A stretch of DNA of 64,000 nucleotides from Capitulum mitella (GCA_030062745.1 CP099844.1:25172596-25236595); one strand, 5' to 3'. Counted from the stretch's first letter, positions 60,301-63,179 are shown. The notes: generated by a model from the sequence alone, not told the origin. Translations and numbers: made by a program.

Positions 60301-60584
60301 GTTCACCCACAGCATTGCCATTTTTGAGTCCGAATCTCTGCAACGGTTTCGGTGCTCCCAATGCGGAGTGTTTCTTACCGCCAATGCTCTTTGCATGCTA
60401 CGATTCTGACTCCAGCAAACCATTCAGTCCATGTCCTGCATTCCAGTTATATTTAAGAACTCTGCAACTTACGTCGAGCACGCGGGCGATGGCGCTCTGG
60501 GCGGAGTCTTGATCAGGAGGGATCGAAACGTCTCCGAACACGCCATCTGCCAGGTCCATGATGTCACTGAAGTTCCGCGATCGC
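1..60584 (-). CDS. Giant spectrin-repeat / Ig-domain / PEVK-like muscle scaffold gene (37 exons, partial at both ends)
   Basis: This is a multi-exon minus-strand gene assembled from 37 exons whose splice signals and phases agree throughout. In order the product has a long alpha-helical, spectrin-repeat-like region (exons 1-21), eight I-set Ig domains (exons 22-36) and a giant disordered exon with acidic, PEVK-like, Pro-rich and Gln-rich stretches (exon 37). No catalytic domain is visible. I-set Ig chains joined to PEVK-like sequence are typical of sarcomere proteins of the titin/sallimus group (sallimus, zormin, kettin), so a structural role in muscle is likely. Spectrin repeats followed by Ig domains also recall CCDC141, the gene beside TTN in vertebrates. 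About 4,500 codons lie in the window. The start codon lies beyond the first exon found and the stop lies beyond position 1. Two opposite-strand genes are nested in its introns. The exon chain is firm; the family name is inference. Confidence 0.85.
1303..1447 (-). repeat. Imperfect CAG (polyglutamine) tract
   Basis: CTG/CAG triplets run almost without break. In the frame that continues into real sequence downstream ([17 protein letters not shown]) the tract encodes glutamine with a few W, K, L, R and E interruptions. In the frame inherited from upstream it would encode alanine, which shows that a frame break or small intron lies just upstream of the tract. Confidence 0.85.
2085..2190 (-). other. 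ESDYESD-like motif in exon 37
   Basis: The product contains [20 protein letters not shown] followed by [14 protein letters not shown]. From memory, a similar pattern (a TPTKF-like start, a (E/S)SDYESD core, then RIPxxWxP) occurs between domains of arthropod sallimus/zormin-type proteins. This is the main sequence hint for that family. Confidence 0.55.
2830..3120 (-). repeat. Proline/tyrosine-rich short repeats in exon 37
   Basis: The product repeats units of the type [20 protein letters not shown] about seven times, with variants ([34 protein letters not shown]). The DNA is a GC-rich degenerate tandem array, open in several frames. Confidence 0.85.
3780..5690 (-). other. Acidic PEVK-like region of exon 37
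   Basis: This stretch of the product is dominated by Glu, Asp, Lys, Pro, Ser and Val with almost no aromatic residues. It ends in PT(E/D)xPK repeats ([17 protein letters not shown]). The composition is that of PEVK-type elastic or disordered regions of titin-like proteins. There is no fold to recognise. Confidence 0.7.
5690..7190 (-). repeat. Tandem 257-residue duplication inside exon 37
   Basis: Two consecutive blocks are alike. Each starts [12 protein letters not shown], passes SSSKRRE and ETRSREV(I/V)[25 protein letters not shown] and LSEVADIPE, and ends in DVDEVEQK and a Glu run. Equivalent bases are 771 bp apart (near 7159 and 6388), exactly 257 codons. The acidic tails differ most in length. 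Confidence 0.9.
7435..7648 (-). other. Short intron 36
   Basis: This is a 214-bp intron (GTAAGG...TTTTCTTTAG), AT-rich, with no repeat or reading frame of note. Confidence 0.85.
7649..7794 (-). CDS. Scaffold gene exon 36 (end of Ig8)
   Basis: The acceptor is CGTCTGCAG and the donor is GGCGAG|GTAAGG, phase 1 to 0. It contains [20 protein letters not shown], closing Ig8, then [18 protein letters not shown]. The 3.2-kb intron between exons 35 and 36 holds the opposite-strand STPG gene. Confidence 0.92.
7795..8992. other. Intron 35 upstream of the STPG gene
   Basis: AT-rich sequence from exon 36 to the STPG start. It should hold the STPG promoter, but no TATA box or other clear element is seen near the start. 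No further exon was found. Confidence 0.5.
8993..10411 (+). CDS. Sperm-tail PG-rich repeat protein (ODF3/CIMAP-like), intronless, nested
   Basis: This is a single 472-codon open frame with a good start context (GCGGCCATGA). The protein is built from short PG-rich units: [84 protein letters not shown] and PAPDAYCPP, with xYSIR or xYSLRI beta motifs between them. This is the STPG repeat of ODF3/CIMAP proteins, which bind microtubules of sperm flagella or cilia. ODF3 proteins are usually about 250 residues, so this copy is long. It lies wholly inside intron 35 of the scaffold gene on the opposite strand. Absence of introns in an intron-rich neighbourhood suggests a retrogene. An AATAAA follows the stop by about 190 bp. 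Confidence 0.88.
   Translation: MTKFHKNGPQGPGRTALGEYIPAPGGRPLTALAAPTPGPADYELPDMGVHKPNAPDYTIRNKYPEPGGDERRPSPTTYHVKLPACHRPLLPTLKPLIEPPDYSCSPGPVHLVRHGNVDTKPGRTTLKGRHSPSATAGHPCPIDRTSYTETPAPVYSPVTAHLPRAPRFLLNDRPPRADDTPGPGPGRRNLRRALSGPHYSIRHRPQQLSIAMDNPPPDWYFVQDVLPAVHAPKMGERLKPRRRSPRPAPNAYKVPRRDCRAPEMTFRPFEGPPAFQTPGPGAYSPEQPPKRRAPAYSIRLPVPAAHPSSERPSYGRGPAAYDVRTEPRRRPAFKLTRRPASARNDFPAPNAYTPHEAPGTNNGFSLRIKPADFKRPTAPAPNKYLPRRPLPRAPEYSLRIRHRDMSYKEKESVPAPDAYCPPADCGCGVYLRTTPGASLKSRPSKYLFTGYDRARAPLPMSQEADRKRVPFA
10603..10608 (+). terminator. Poly(A) signal of the STPG gene
   Basis: AATAAA (in TGAATAAAAG) lies 192 bp after the STPG stop codon on the same strand, followed by a GT-rich stretch (ATGTATTGTGTTGG) as expected for cleavage and polyadenylation. 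Confidence 0.6.
11038..11235 (-). CDS. Scaffold gene exon 35 (first half of Ig8)
   Basis: The acceptor is GTCGCTGCAG and the donor is GCGACG|GTGAGG, phase 1 to 1. It contains [40 protein letters not shown] and HMLTIRD. The B-strand Cys is Glu (VVFEVHV). The domain is cut just before the DAGKY motif. Confidence 0.92.
11595..11786 (-). CDS. Scaffold gene exon 34 (second half of Ig7)
   Basis: The acceptor is GTGCCGCAG and the donor is TCAGGA|GTGAGTGC, phase 1 to 1. It contains [20 protein letters not shown] and [20 protein letters not shown], an ordinary I-set C-terminal half. Confidence 0.93.
11787..12888. other. Intron 33, no gene seen
   Basis: Mixed-composition intron between exons 33 and 34. 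I see no reading frame, repeat or RNA gene that I can support. Confidence 0.6.
12889..13069 (-). CDS. Scaffold gene exon 33 (linker and first half of Ig7)
   Basis: The acceptor is ACCGCCCAG and the donor is TACCG|GTGAGTGC, phase 0 to 1. A linker ([20 protein letters not shown]) leads into Ig7 ([20 protein letters not shown], then MTGEYTG). The B-strand Cys is absent. Confidence 0.9.
13070..15013. other. Intron 32 with GC-rich block beside exon 33
   Basis: The first 360 bp (13070-13430) are GC- and CpG-rich and then give way sharply to AT-rich sequence. Such a block upstream of an exon on the transcribed strand could be an internal promoter, but no start codon or TATA box is evident. The rest holds nothing I recognise. 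Confidence 0.45.
15014..15126 (-). CDS. Scaffold gene exon 32 (Ser/Thr-rich linker)
   Basis: The acceptor is CCCTCACAG and the donor is ACCAAG|GTACGT, phase 1 to 0. It encodes a basic, Ser-rich linker ([36 protein letters not shown]) between Ig6 and Ig7. It has no domain of its own; serine clusters next to basic residues are plausible phosphorylation sites. Confidence 0.85.
15565..15742 (-). CDS. Scaffold gene exon 31 (second half of Ig6)
   Basis: The acceptor is CTCCGTCAG and the donor is GGAAG|GTACGA, phase 0 to 1. It contains [20 protein letters not shown] and [20 protein letters not shown]. Ig6 has both canonical cysteines. The upstream intron is 5.6 kb. Confidence 0.92.
18570..18705 (-). 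mobile_element. Interspersed repeat family, copy A
   Basis: Read on the minus strand, it has the same order of blocks as copies B and C: a run of C/G, CCCAACTTTT, a GACATTGxC block, a TTGACTGGAAA-like block, CCCAAAATxCT and a C-rich run. Diverged. No coding capacity; a SINE- or MITE-like element is likely. Confidence 0.65.
19055..19127. repeat. (TA)n/(CA)n microsatellite
   Basis: Mixed TATATA, TAAATA and CACACA dinucleotide-type repeats in intron 30. Confidence 0.9.
21328..21594 (-). CDS. Scaffold gene exon 30 (end of Ig5, start of Ig6)
   Basis: The acceptor is TGTTGGCAG and the donor is CCCACG|GTGAGA, with 89 codons in phase 0 to 0. It closes Ig5 ([19 protein letters not shown]), crosses a linker ([15 protein letters not shown]) and opens Ig6 ([20 protein letters not shown], then IIDGRPRPT). 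Confidence 0.93.
22163..22320 (-). CDS. Scaffold gene exon 29 (first half of Ig5)
   Basis: The acceptor is CTCCCCAG and the donor is CGTGAG|GTGAAA, phase 1 to 0. It contains [20 protein letters not shown] and [18 protein letters not shown]. The B-strand Cys is Ala (LEAEV). Phase joins exons 28 and 30 exactly. Confidence 0.9.
22906..23086 (-). CDS. Scaffold gene exon 28 (second half of Ig4)
   Basis: The acceptor is GCCGGGCAG and the donor is GCTCC|GTAAGC, phase 0 to 1. It contains [20 protein letters not shown] and [18 protein letters not shown]. The F-strand Cys is Val (YSVVAIN). Confidence 0.92.
23364..23511 (-). repeat. 49-bp tandem repeat, 3 copies, over the exon 27 donor
   Basis: Units start at 23364, 23413 and 23462. 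The third is the true end of exon 27 (ITGQPEPE region). The two intronic copies still translate to similar peptides, and the middle one has lost its GT (sense CCAGAGATCAGT). Confidence 0.9.
23462..23614 (-). CDS. Scaffold gene exon 27 (first half of Ig4)
   Basis: The acceptor is GTTTGTCAG and the donor is CCAGAG|GTCAGTGA, with 51 codons in phase 0 to 0. It contains [20 protein letters not shown] and [12 protein letters not shown]. The last 49 bp and the donor region are present twice more in tandem in the intron (23364-23461). Confidence 0.92.
24312..24440 (-). CDS. Scaffold gene exon 26 (second half of Ig3)
   Basis: The acceptor is CTCCGCCAG and the donor is GTCAAG|GTGGGT, with 43 codons in phase 0 to 0. 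It contains [19 protein letters not shown] and [17 protein letters not shown]. The F-strand Cys is Ile (AYTIVAKN). Confidence 0.9.
25209..25340 (-). repeat. 67-bp duplication of the exon 25 end
   Basis: CTTGACCGGTTTCTG and the bases around it occur at 25294 in the exon and again at 25227 in the intron, 67 bp apart, with a few substitutions. The intronic copy still encodes LHNQKPVKK on the sense strand. Confidence 0.88.
25276..25439 (-). CDS. Scaffold gene exon 25 (first half of Ig3)
   Basis: The acceptor is CCGTCGCAG and the donor is ACCAAG|GTGAGA, phase 1 to 0. The peptide includes [38 protein letters not shown] and [10 protein letters not shown]. About 40 bp of the exon (LHNQKPVK region) recurs in the downstream intron, 67 bp away. 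Confidence 0.92.
25862..26164 (-). CDS. Scaffold gene exon 24 (complete Ig2)
   Basis: The acceptor is CTCCGCAG and the donor is GGAGC|GTGAGT, phase 1 to 1. This is the only Ig domain found in a single exon: [20 protein letters not shown], then [15 protein letters not shown] and [17 protein letters not shown]. The B-strand Cys is replaced (QLTATVTG). Confidence 0.92.
26600..26745 (-). repeat. Irregular short repeats at the exon 23 donor
   Basis: GTGACCTG occurs at 26617, 26698 and 26727, the last two 29 bp apart, among GTGAAAGTG-type elements. The array abuts the GC donor of exon 23. Confidence 0.6.
26736..26941 (-). CDS. Scaffold gene exon 23 (second half of Ig1, GC donor)
   Basis: The peptide starts [15 protein letters not shown], has the Ig Trp, and ends [18 protein letters not shown]. 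The only phase-compatible donor is GTCAAAG|GCAGGT, a GC-AG intron. A nearby GT (GGCAG|GTCACC) would break the frame with exon 24. Confidence 0.85.
27258..27526 (-). CDS. Scaffold gene exon 22 (polar repeats and first half of Ig1)
   Basis: The acceptor is CTCGCCAG and the donor is GCCAG|GTGGGC, phase 0 to 2. The linker carries three related short motifs: [22 protein letters not shown] and GTQDIP. A basic patch ([10 protein letters not shown]) and the Ig start [15 protein letters not shown] follow. The usual B-strand Cys of the Ig domain is Ala (LQA|R). Confidence 0.88.
27733..27891 (-). CDS. Scaffold gene exon 21 (Ala-rich helix and linker)
   Basis: The acceptor is GCGACACAG and the donor is AGAAAG|GTATAT, with 53 codons in phase 0 to 0. 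An alanine-rich helix ([20 protein letters not shown]) ends the helical region, followed by [17 protein letters not shown]. Confidence 0.88.
28307..28491 (-). CDS. Scaffold gene exon 20 (coiled coil)
   Basis: The acceptor is CCCCGGCAG and the donor is CGGCAG|GTGGGT, phase 1 to 0. The peptide includes [19 protein letters not shown] and [18 protein letters not shown], a strongly charged coiled coil near the end of the helical region. Confidence 0.9.
28790..28975 (-). repeat. About 65-bp degenerate repeat, 3 copies, at the exon 19 donor
   Basis: CCAGTCC-anchored units begin at 28797, 28864 and 28928, each followed by a (C)CTCACC motif, that is a donor-like GGTGAG on the sense strand. The last unit overlaps the real donor of exon 19. 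Confidence 0.75.
28963..29146 (-). CDS. Scaffold gene exon 19 (spectrin repeat)
   Basis: The acceptor is TGTCACAG and the donor is TACG|GTGAGGACTG, phase 0 to 1. The peptide includes [20 protein letters not shown], again with Trp early in the helix, and [18 protein letters not shown]. Three degraded copies of the donor end, spaced about 65 bp, occupy 28790-28975. Confidence 0.9.
29445..29625 (+). mobile_element. Interspersed repeat family, copy B
   Basis: Shares CCCAACTTTTTTGGAATTTA and GTTGACTGGAAAGGATTGAC, then AAATGCT and GGAGGAGTTCCC, with copy C in the opposite orientation. It lies in intron 18 next to exon 18. Confidence 0.75.
29715..29903 (-). CDS. Scaffold gene exon 18 (spectrin repeat)
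   Basis: The acceptor is CTGCCGCAG and the donor is GAAGAG|GTCAGC, with 63 codons in phase 0 to 0. The peptide includes [18 protein letters not shown] and [19 protein letters not shown], with the conserved KW of spectrin repeats, then [11 protein letters not shown]. Confidence 0.9.
30307..30516 (-). CDS. Scaffold gene exon 17 (coiled coil)
   Basis: The acceptor is TTCACTTCAG and the donor is ATAGAA|GTAAGTGC, with 70 codons in phase 0 to 0. The peptide includes [18 protein letters not shown] and [19 protein letters not shown], a spectrin or coiled-coil helix pair. Confidence 0.9.
30517..31600. other. Intron 16, no gene seen
   Basis: AT-rich intron of about 1.1 kb with A-rich stretches near 31100. 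Nothing else is recognisable. Confidence 0.6.
31601..31765 (-). CDS. Scaffold gene exon 16 (polar linker, weak donor)
   Basis: The acceptor is CCTTGTAG and the exon has 55 codons in phase 0 to 0. The peptide differs from its neighbours: a Ser/Pro-rich start ([20 protein letters not shown]), then [18 protein letters not shown]. The phase-compatible donor is GACAAG|GTCGGC, which is weak, so the exon end is less certain than others and this exon may be used alternatively. Confidence 0.7.
32540..32740 (-). repeat. Degenerate 36-bp repeat at the exon 15 donor
   Basis: GACTCACC...CTCTCTGTC units occur 36 bp apart (32685 and 32721), with more diverged copies back to about 32540. Each includes a GGTGAGTC donor-like sequence on the sense strand. 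Confidence 0.75.
32727..32838 (-). CDS. Scaffold gene exon 15 (coiled coil)
   Basis: The acceptor is GCGCCGCAG and the donor is GAGTCG|GTGAGTCGGG, phase 2 to 0. The peptide includes [18 protein letters not shown] and [14 protein letters not shown]. The donor side lies at the edge of a degraded 36-bp repeat that carries several GTGAGT-like copies in the intron (32540-32740). Confidence 0.87.
33203..33330 (-). CDS. Scaffold gene exon 14 (coiled coil)
   Basis: The acceptor is TTTTTCAG and the donor is TTCAG|GTAAAT, phase 0 to 2. The peptide includes [20 protein letters not shown] and [12 protein letters not shown]. Its last two bases form an Arg codon with exon 15. Confidence 0.87.
33681..33811 (-). 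CDS. Scaffold gene exon 13 (coiled coil)
   Basis: The acceptor is GCCTGACAG and the donor is AAAGAG|GTAAGC, phase 1 to 0. The peptide includes [20 protein letters not shown] and [17 protein letters not shown], a regular coiled-coil pattern. Confidence 0.88.
34153..34335 (-). repeat. 61-bp tandem repeat, 3 copies, over the exon 12 donor
   Basis: Copies start at 34153, 34214 and 34275. Each contains a copy of the last bases of exon 12 and its 5' splice site (sense AAAG|GTACTG). The copy nearest the exon provides the real donor. Confidence 0.9.
34326..34509 (-). CDS. Scaffold gene exon 12 (spectrin repeat)
   Basis: The acceptor is TGGCGGCAG and the donor is AAAAAG|GTACTG, phase 0 to 1. The peptide includes [16 protein letters not shown] and [19 protein letters not shown]. 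The donor and about 12 exon bases belong to a 61-bp unit present three times, so two further AAAG|GTACTG copies lie in the intron. Using either would add an in-frame stop. Confidence 0.9.
34510..36275. other. Intron 11, no gene seen
   Basis: AT-rich intron sequence of about 1.8 kb. Apart from a short C run near 36074 I see no repeat or coding signal. Confidence 0.6.
36276..36452 (-). CDS. Scaffold gene exon 11 (spectrin repeat)
   Basis: The acceptor is GTCCGACCAG and the donor is AGAAAG|GTGGGC, with 59 codons in phase 0 to 0. The peptide includes [20 protein letters not shown] and [17 protein letters not shown], a basic helix with the conserved Trp. Confidence 0.87.
37000..37211 (-). CDS. 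Scaffold gene exon 10 (spectrin repeat), preceded by AG-free minisatellite
   Basis: The acceptor is GGCGGCAG|AGGCGC and the donor is CATCAG|GTGAAAGC, phase 1 to 0, with 70 full codons. The peptide includes [19 protein letters not shown] and [18 protein letters not shown]. The upstream intron flank is a 15-copy 36-bp minisatellite (37227-37780). The exon frame stays open back through the array to 37932, so the array alone does not show where the exon begins; the split-codon match to exon 9 does. Confidence 0.9.
37227..37780 (-). repeat. 36-bp minisatellite, 15 copies, at the exon 10 acceptor
   Basis: Fifteen units of 36 bp, the first longer by 15 bp, with few substitutions. On the transcribed strand the unit is pyrimidine-rich, contains CTGAC twice and has no AG. 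The array begins about 15 bp from the exon 10 acceptor. Because 36 is a multiple of three, it is open in several frames on both strands (12-residue periods), which creates false ORFs. Confidence 0.95.
38698..38836 (-). CDS. Scaffold gene exon 9 (spectrin repeat)
   Basis: The acceptor is TGTTTTAG and the donor is CTGATAG|GTGACC, phase 0 to 1. The peptide includes [18 protein letters not shown] and [18 protein letters not shown], with the Trp position typical of spectrin repeats. Its last base forms a Glu codon with exon 10. Confidence 0.88.
39296..39418 (-). CDS. Scaffold gene exon 8 (spectrin repeat)
   Basis: The acceptor is GGCCGGTAG and the donor is CTGACG|GTGAGC, with 41 codons in phase 0 to 0. 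The peptide includes [20 protein letters not shown] and [12 protein letters not shown], with a Trp early in the first helix and a leucine-rich second helix. Confidence 0.87.
40187..40315 (-). CDS. Scaffold gene exon 7 (spectrin repeat)
   Basis: The acceptor is CCATTTCAG and the donor is AGCTTG|GTACGTGT, with 43 codons in phase 0 to 0. The peptide [20 protein letters not shown] is a clear amphipathic helix and is followed by [17 protein letters not shown]. Confidence 0.88.
40890..41060 (-). CDS. Scaffold gene exon 6 (spectrin repeat)
   Basis: The exon has 57 codons, phase 0 to 0, with donor TCCGAG|GTGAGC. The acceptor (GGCCGCGCAG) has a poor pyrimidine tract but is fixed by phase and by helix continuity with exon 5. 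The peptide includes [20 protein letters not shown] and [21 protein letters not shown] tandem repeat that is poor in sense-strand AG lies directly upstream of the acceptor at 41085-41290. Confidence 0.85.
41085..41290 (-). repeat. Tandem repeat at the exon 6 acceptor
   Basis: CACATTTGGAGGGAC units lie 51 bp apart (41165 and 41216) within shorter GTCACAGGC elements. The array ends close to the exon 6 acceptor, and its sense strand is poor in AG. Confidence 0.8.
42165..42232 (-). other. tRNA-like remnant (box A/box B), probably SINE or pseudo-tRNA
   Basis: The minus strand reads GGCACCAGATTGGTAGAACA and, about 30 bases on, GGGTTCGAGCC, which resemble the internal Pol III box A and box B. A paired acceptor stem is not formed, so it is not a working tRNA gene. 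Confidence 0.35.
44345..44536 (-). CDS. Scaffold gene exon 5 (spectrin repeat)
   Basis: The acceptor is CGTTCCAG and the donor is CAGCAG|GTGAGT, with 64 codons in phase 0 to 0. The peptide includes [18 protein letters not shown] and [19 protein letters not shown], which continues into the LLQLEGDL helix of exon 6. It is strongly GC-rich, unlike the AT-rich flanking intron. Confidence 0.88.
44619..44718. repeat. 52-bp tandem duplication
   Basis: CCCGGACTGGTCAGCGTGAC...AACAGCGGCTAACGCGGCCG occurs twice, 52 bp apart (44619 and 44671), in the intron about 80 bp from the exon 5 acceptor. Confidence 0.9.
47870..48210. repeat. GGACC-rich degenerate array
   Basis: Irregular repeats of GGACC(G/A), GAACCGG and AGACC elements over about 340 bp in intron 4. 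It is open in several frames on both strands because stop codons are rare in such sequence. No protein similarity is recognised. Confidence 0.8.
49452..49605 (-). mobile_element. Interspersed repeat family, copy C
   Basis: The reverse complement matches copy B across about 150 bp (CCCAACTTTTTTGAAATTTA; GTTGACTGGAAAGAAGTTGA; GAGGAGTTCCCATTCCCC). It lies in the large intron 4. Confidence 0.75.
50716..50746 (+). promoter_or_regulatory. TATA-box core promoter of the cuticle gene
   Basis: TATAAA at 50716-50721 is followed 30 bp later by CCAGTC, close to the arthropod initiator TCAGTY, with a probable start at 50746. The first ATG of the cuticle gene is 43 bp farther on. The surrounding 50400-50800 region is GC-rich. 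Confidence 0.75.
50789..50803 (+). CDS. Cuticle protein gene, exon 1 (five codons)
   Basis: ATG GCG CGT CGC AAG ends at a consensus donor (AAG|GTGAGG). A very short first coding exon interrupting the signal peptide is typical of RR cuticle protein genes. Joined to 52654 it gives [20 protein letters not shown], a convincing secretion signal: basic start, hydrophobic core and small residues at the cleavage site. Confidence 0.85.
51919..52035. repeat. (TA)n microsatellite
   Basis: Nearly pure TA repeats interrupted by TGTATA and a GGGTGTGGGCG stretch, in the cuticle gene intron. It produces spurious Tyr-Ile reading frames. Confidence 0.95.
52047..52356. mobile_element. Fold-back (inverted) repeat
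   Basis: The arm at 52047-52100 (GATATCCCTGGGTAAGTTCC...) is repeated in inverse orientation at 52301-52356, with about 200 bp between. Both arms carry AGGCATT(G/A)TTTTCTGAAA in one direction or the other. A (TA)n run lies next to the left arm. This resembles a MITE or fold-back element; no target-site duplication was identified. Confidence 0.65.
52654..55322 (+). CDS. RR-1 type cuticle protein, exon 2 (four single-base frameshifts)
   Basis: The acceptor is CTGTCCACAG|TGGATC. After the signal peptide come some 700 residues of Pro/Ser/Gly-rich repeats ([25 protein letters not shown]), a glycine-rich segment ([15 protein letters not shown]) and a C-terminal Rebers-Riddiford chitin-binding domain: [18 protein letters not shown], then [20 protein letters not shown] and [10 protein letters not shown]. 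The last has the RR-1 spacing and ending. Such proteins are secreted by epidermis and bind chitin in flexible cuticle. The frame changes at 53151-53153 (extra G), 53476/53477 (missing T), 53965-53968 (extra C) and 54296-54298 (extra G). Net +2, after which 893 codons and the stop fit exactly. The mature length is far above the usual 100-300 residues. The gene lies in intron 4 of the scaffold gene. Confidence 0.85.
55907..55912 (+). terminator. Possible poly(A) signal of the cuticle gene
   Basis: ATTAAA lies 585 bp after the cuticle stop codon and is the first good poly(A) hexamer I see downstream on this strand. The long 3' untranslated region makes this uncertain. Confidence 0.4.
55913..56681. 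other. Right part of intron 4
   Basis: Between the cuticle gene and exon 4. Contains only the degraded exon 4 copies. Confidence 0.6.
56400..56700 (-). repeat. Degraded partial copies of the exon 4 end
   Basis: Sequence around 56445-56500 and 56620-56665 resembles the 3' end of exon 4 (sense ATTCTGC..GAGC..CTGGAGGCAGAG). The first copy translates as [17 protein letters not shown] against [18 protein letters not shown] in the exon and its donor. Confidence 0.6.
56682..56806 (-). CDS. Scaffold gene exon 4 (spectrin repeat)
   Basis: The acceptor is TTATTTGCAG and the donor is GCCAAG|GTAAGTCAGG, phase 1 to 0. The peptide runs [15 protein letters not shown] to [17 protein letters not shown] and continues the repeat begun in exon 3. 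The following intron is about 12.1 kb, the largest seen, and holds the cuticle protein gene. Degraded copies of the exon's 3' end lie just downstream in that intron. Confidence 0.88.
56807..58458. other. Intron 3
   Basis: AT-rich intron of 1.65 kb with the (TA)n microsatellite at 57298. No other feature seen. Confidence 0.6.
57298..57363. repeat. (TA)n microsatellite
   Basis: TA repeats with one CATG interruption, in intron 3. Confidence 0.95.
58459..58587 (-). CDS. Scaffold gene exon 3 (spectrin repeat)
   Basis: The acceptor is TGTCCGCAG and the donor is CCTAG|GTTAGC, phase 1 to 1. The peptide contains [19 protein letters not shown] and [14 protein letters not shown], with the W and hydrophobic spacing expected of a spectrin repeat helix. 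Similar helices occur in the Trio/Kalirin and SESTD1/CCDC141 families. The split Asp codon (G|AC) joins it to exon 4. Confidence 0.88.
   Translation of the reverse strand, partial: PASRWRGGWRSCTTDDVSWTFSSRTGGSSWSNASPWQLFIRT
58588..59861. other. Intron 2
   Basis: About 1.3 kb, AT-rich, with short TTTAGTA-type repeats near 59390-59465 and TTTCATGTT repeats near 59700. No coding signal. Confidence 0.6.
59862..59997 (-). CDS. Scaffold gene exon 2 (helical, spectrin-like)
   Basis: The acceptor is ATTGCAG and the donor is ACGG|GTAAGAG, phase 0 to 1. The peptide includes [20 protein letters not shown], an amphipathic helix with leucines at heptad-like spacing, followed by a more polar [14 protein letters not shown] segment. 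It joins in phase to exons 1 and 3. Confidence 0.8.
60473..60584 (-). CDS. Scaffold gene exon 1 of those found (helical, spectrin-like)
   Basis: The exon begins after a ...CTTGCAG acceptor and ends at a CTCGAC|GTAAGT donor, entering in phase 2 and leaving in phase 0. It encodes 37 full codons including [15 protein letters not shown] and [11 protein letters not shown]. The phase 2 entry shows that at least one more coding exon lies upstream; I could not find it between 60585 and 64000. Confidence 0.7.
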
Positions 60585-63177
60585 CTGCAAGGTGGCAGCA
60601 CCGGCTGAACAGTCGGAAACAGCTGGCCGGCTTGAAAACCGTGACAGCGGTATCTGATGGCGCGAACTCAGCCAGCAATTATCTTCATAACCGCATGATG
60701 GGCAGTCACATCCTCCAGCCGCGGCGTTCACTGGGCATCGTTGGCGGCGGCAGAGAAAATGCAGCTAAAGAAACCGTACTTTGTAATGGAGACGCTGCCC
60801 TGCGACATGCTCCGGCTTTTACTGTCCTCTGCCTTCCTAGATATGAAATACGCGCGGGTTCGTCATGTCCTTGTTGTGACGGAATTTACTCCCTTCGTCT
60901 CACAAAGGAACGAACAGTAAATAAAACGTACCATGCGTTTGTATTGCCCATTGTATTTATGCATGTACTGGACATACAAAAAACTGATATAATTTCAGAC
61001 AGCTGGACAAACTTGAGCATTCGCGCGTTTCCCGAGGAGCTAGAAAGTAGCTTCGTCCTACTGAATCATCGGTCAGTGGGAAATGGAACAACCTTGCACC
61101 TATAAGGAACAGGAAAGCTGATGGCTGGCCCACGGCGCTGCATACTCGGTCGGTGAGTCTGCGATAGTTTGTGTTTGCTTTCATTGGCATGAGCCGAGAC
61201 AGCAGACTGCCTACAGCTTGACAGGGGCGCGTGCTGTGCCCTGAACCGGACTGAAGGCAACCTCAGGGCAGTGTCCTGTGAGCCGCAAAAACGCCCCATT
61301 TCGGAGCTTTCCCAGACAGCCCGGGCCCGCCTGGCTTATGAACGGGGTAATGGCTGACAAATGGAGCGTGAGTTACACTTCAAACATGGCTTATGGCAAA
61401 CAAAAATGGCTTATGTCAACAAACGCTGAGACCGCACTGCAGACGAAATAAGATTCATTAGAAACTACAGGCAATCTAACGCATAACACCATTGGCTTGG
61501 GGTCAAAACCGAAGCTTTGTATCGCACGCAAACCTGTGCAGCCGACAAACTTCCCGCAAACGGAGGATCCCAAGTCCAACAGACTGCACGCTCACGTGCT
61601 GGCCACTGGTGCCCTACATCTTGCTTATCCTTGACAGCGTTTGTGGCTTTGCAGCCCACCACAAAATTTCGGCCTCCAGCATCAGCGCTAACCAAACCAA
61701 AGTCCTATTAGCAGATGGGTAGAATTCCGTAAGTGCGTCCCGCACACAACAGTTTGGCGTGCAAAACAGACGGACGTATTAAATGGCACGCCACACTTGC
61801 TCCTTCCCGCCGATTTTCAGCATCCCAGCGGCAGCAGTTTTGCAGCAATGAAGGCGGTTACAGCAAAGGAGTGTTAATCTTGGGCACATCGCGTTTCACG
61901 TGCAGGCTGCACCCCTTTTCGGCTTAAATCCATGGAAATTGATCGTCCAGCTCCCCGTCCGCCTTTCCAAGCCTCCATGGCACCAAACTGCGCCGTTTGC
62001 GCCCCGGCAATTGGCCCATCAGAAACATAAGGGTGTACACGAAGCGCATGCGCGCTCCACTCGACCTGCTGCACCCCGCTCATCATGCCCATACTATTGG
62101 ATAGCCCTATTGCTGGTCTATCTACCCACTGAACTTCCGCCGCCTAGACACTGTTGACAGTACTCAGAGGTCCCCCAGTCTAAATCCAAACACGTGCCTG
62201 GGGACCGCCATGTGGATCGTGGGTGCCGACCACAAGAGCACGCACCCGTAAGCGGGGCTTATGTTGGCCCCAAGTCTTGAGTCAACAGGACCCACCGTTT
62301 GACCTGTATCCGTGATTAACTGAATTCTGCAGAGGTCCAGCTCGCACCAGGTAGCACGTGCCACCGATTGTTACACGTGACCAGTCGCTCCCCATCCTAC
62401 ACCGTAATCTGTCCGCCAAGCCGGCGCGCCCGATGGTGCCACTTGTGTCGCGATCGGCTGGCGCTTTCGGGTTGGACTGCTAGACGCTCGGAAGCTTGGA
62501 CTGACTGACTGACTGACTTAATGAGAAACACCTCGATTTGAATTTTTCCGAGCGACCGCCATGTATGACCTCACTGATTAAAAGCGTGCAAAGCGCGCTT
62601 TTACCTCATTCGATTTTGAATGATGGCGCTCGTGGAAATGGACTGCAGACTGCACATGCATGCACACGGAAACCACGGGCGACTACAGTGCTGTTGAAAA
62701 TGTGATGGAATCCCAGTTTCCTATATCAAGATCTAAAAACAATGGACAACTAATAAAAAGCATTTACCACAACCATTATCACTGACACAAATGCAAGACG
62801 AAAAATCGGTTACCACTGTCAAGTGTCGGGTACAGTAATGCAGAGATTTGGCTCCAGGAGCATACACCACAAATATGCATATTCTCCAGACGGCAAAGCG
62901 GTCGATAAAGTTTAGCATGTCACTGGCGCAGCATAGCTATCAACCTATGACATCATCAGCTAAGTGCACTACGACAGCATGTCAGAGCACGTGCTCTCTC
63001 ATATAATAATCTGCGCCAGAAACCAATCAACTCTACACACTTCCTCACGCGGTGGCCTGTCAAAGCGAACACTCTCCAACTTGCCCTGAGTGGTATCGGC
63101 CTCTCCAAGATCCACGAACCTGTTCACAGGGCGCGCTTCAACCAATTAGACTTTGGAGATGGATATTTCCTTATTAA

Positions 63178-63179
63178 AC

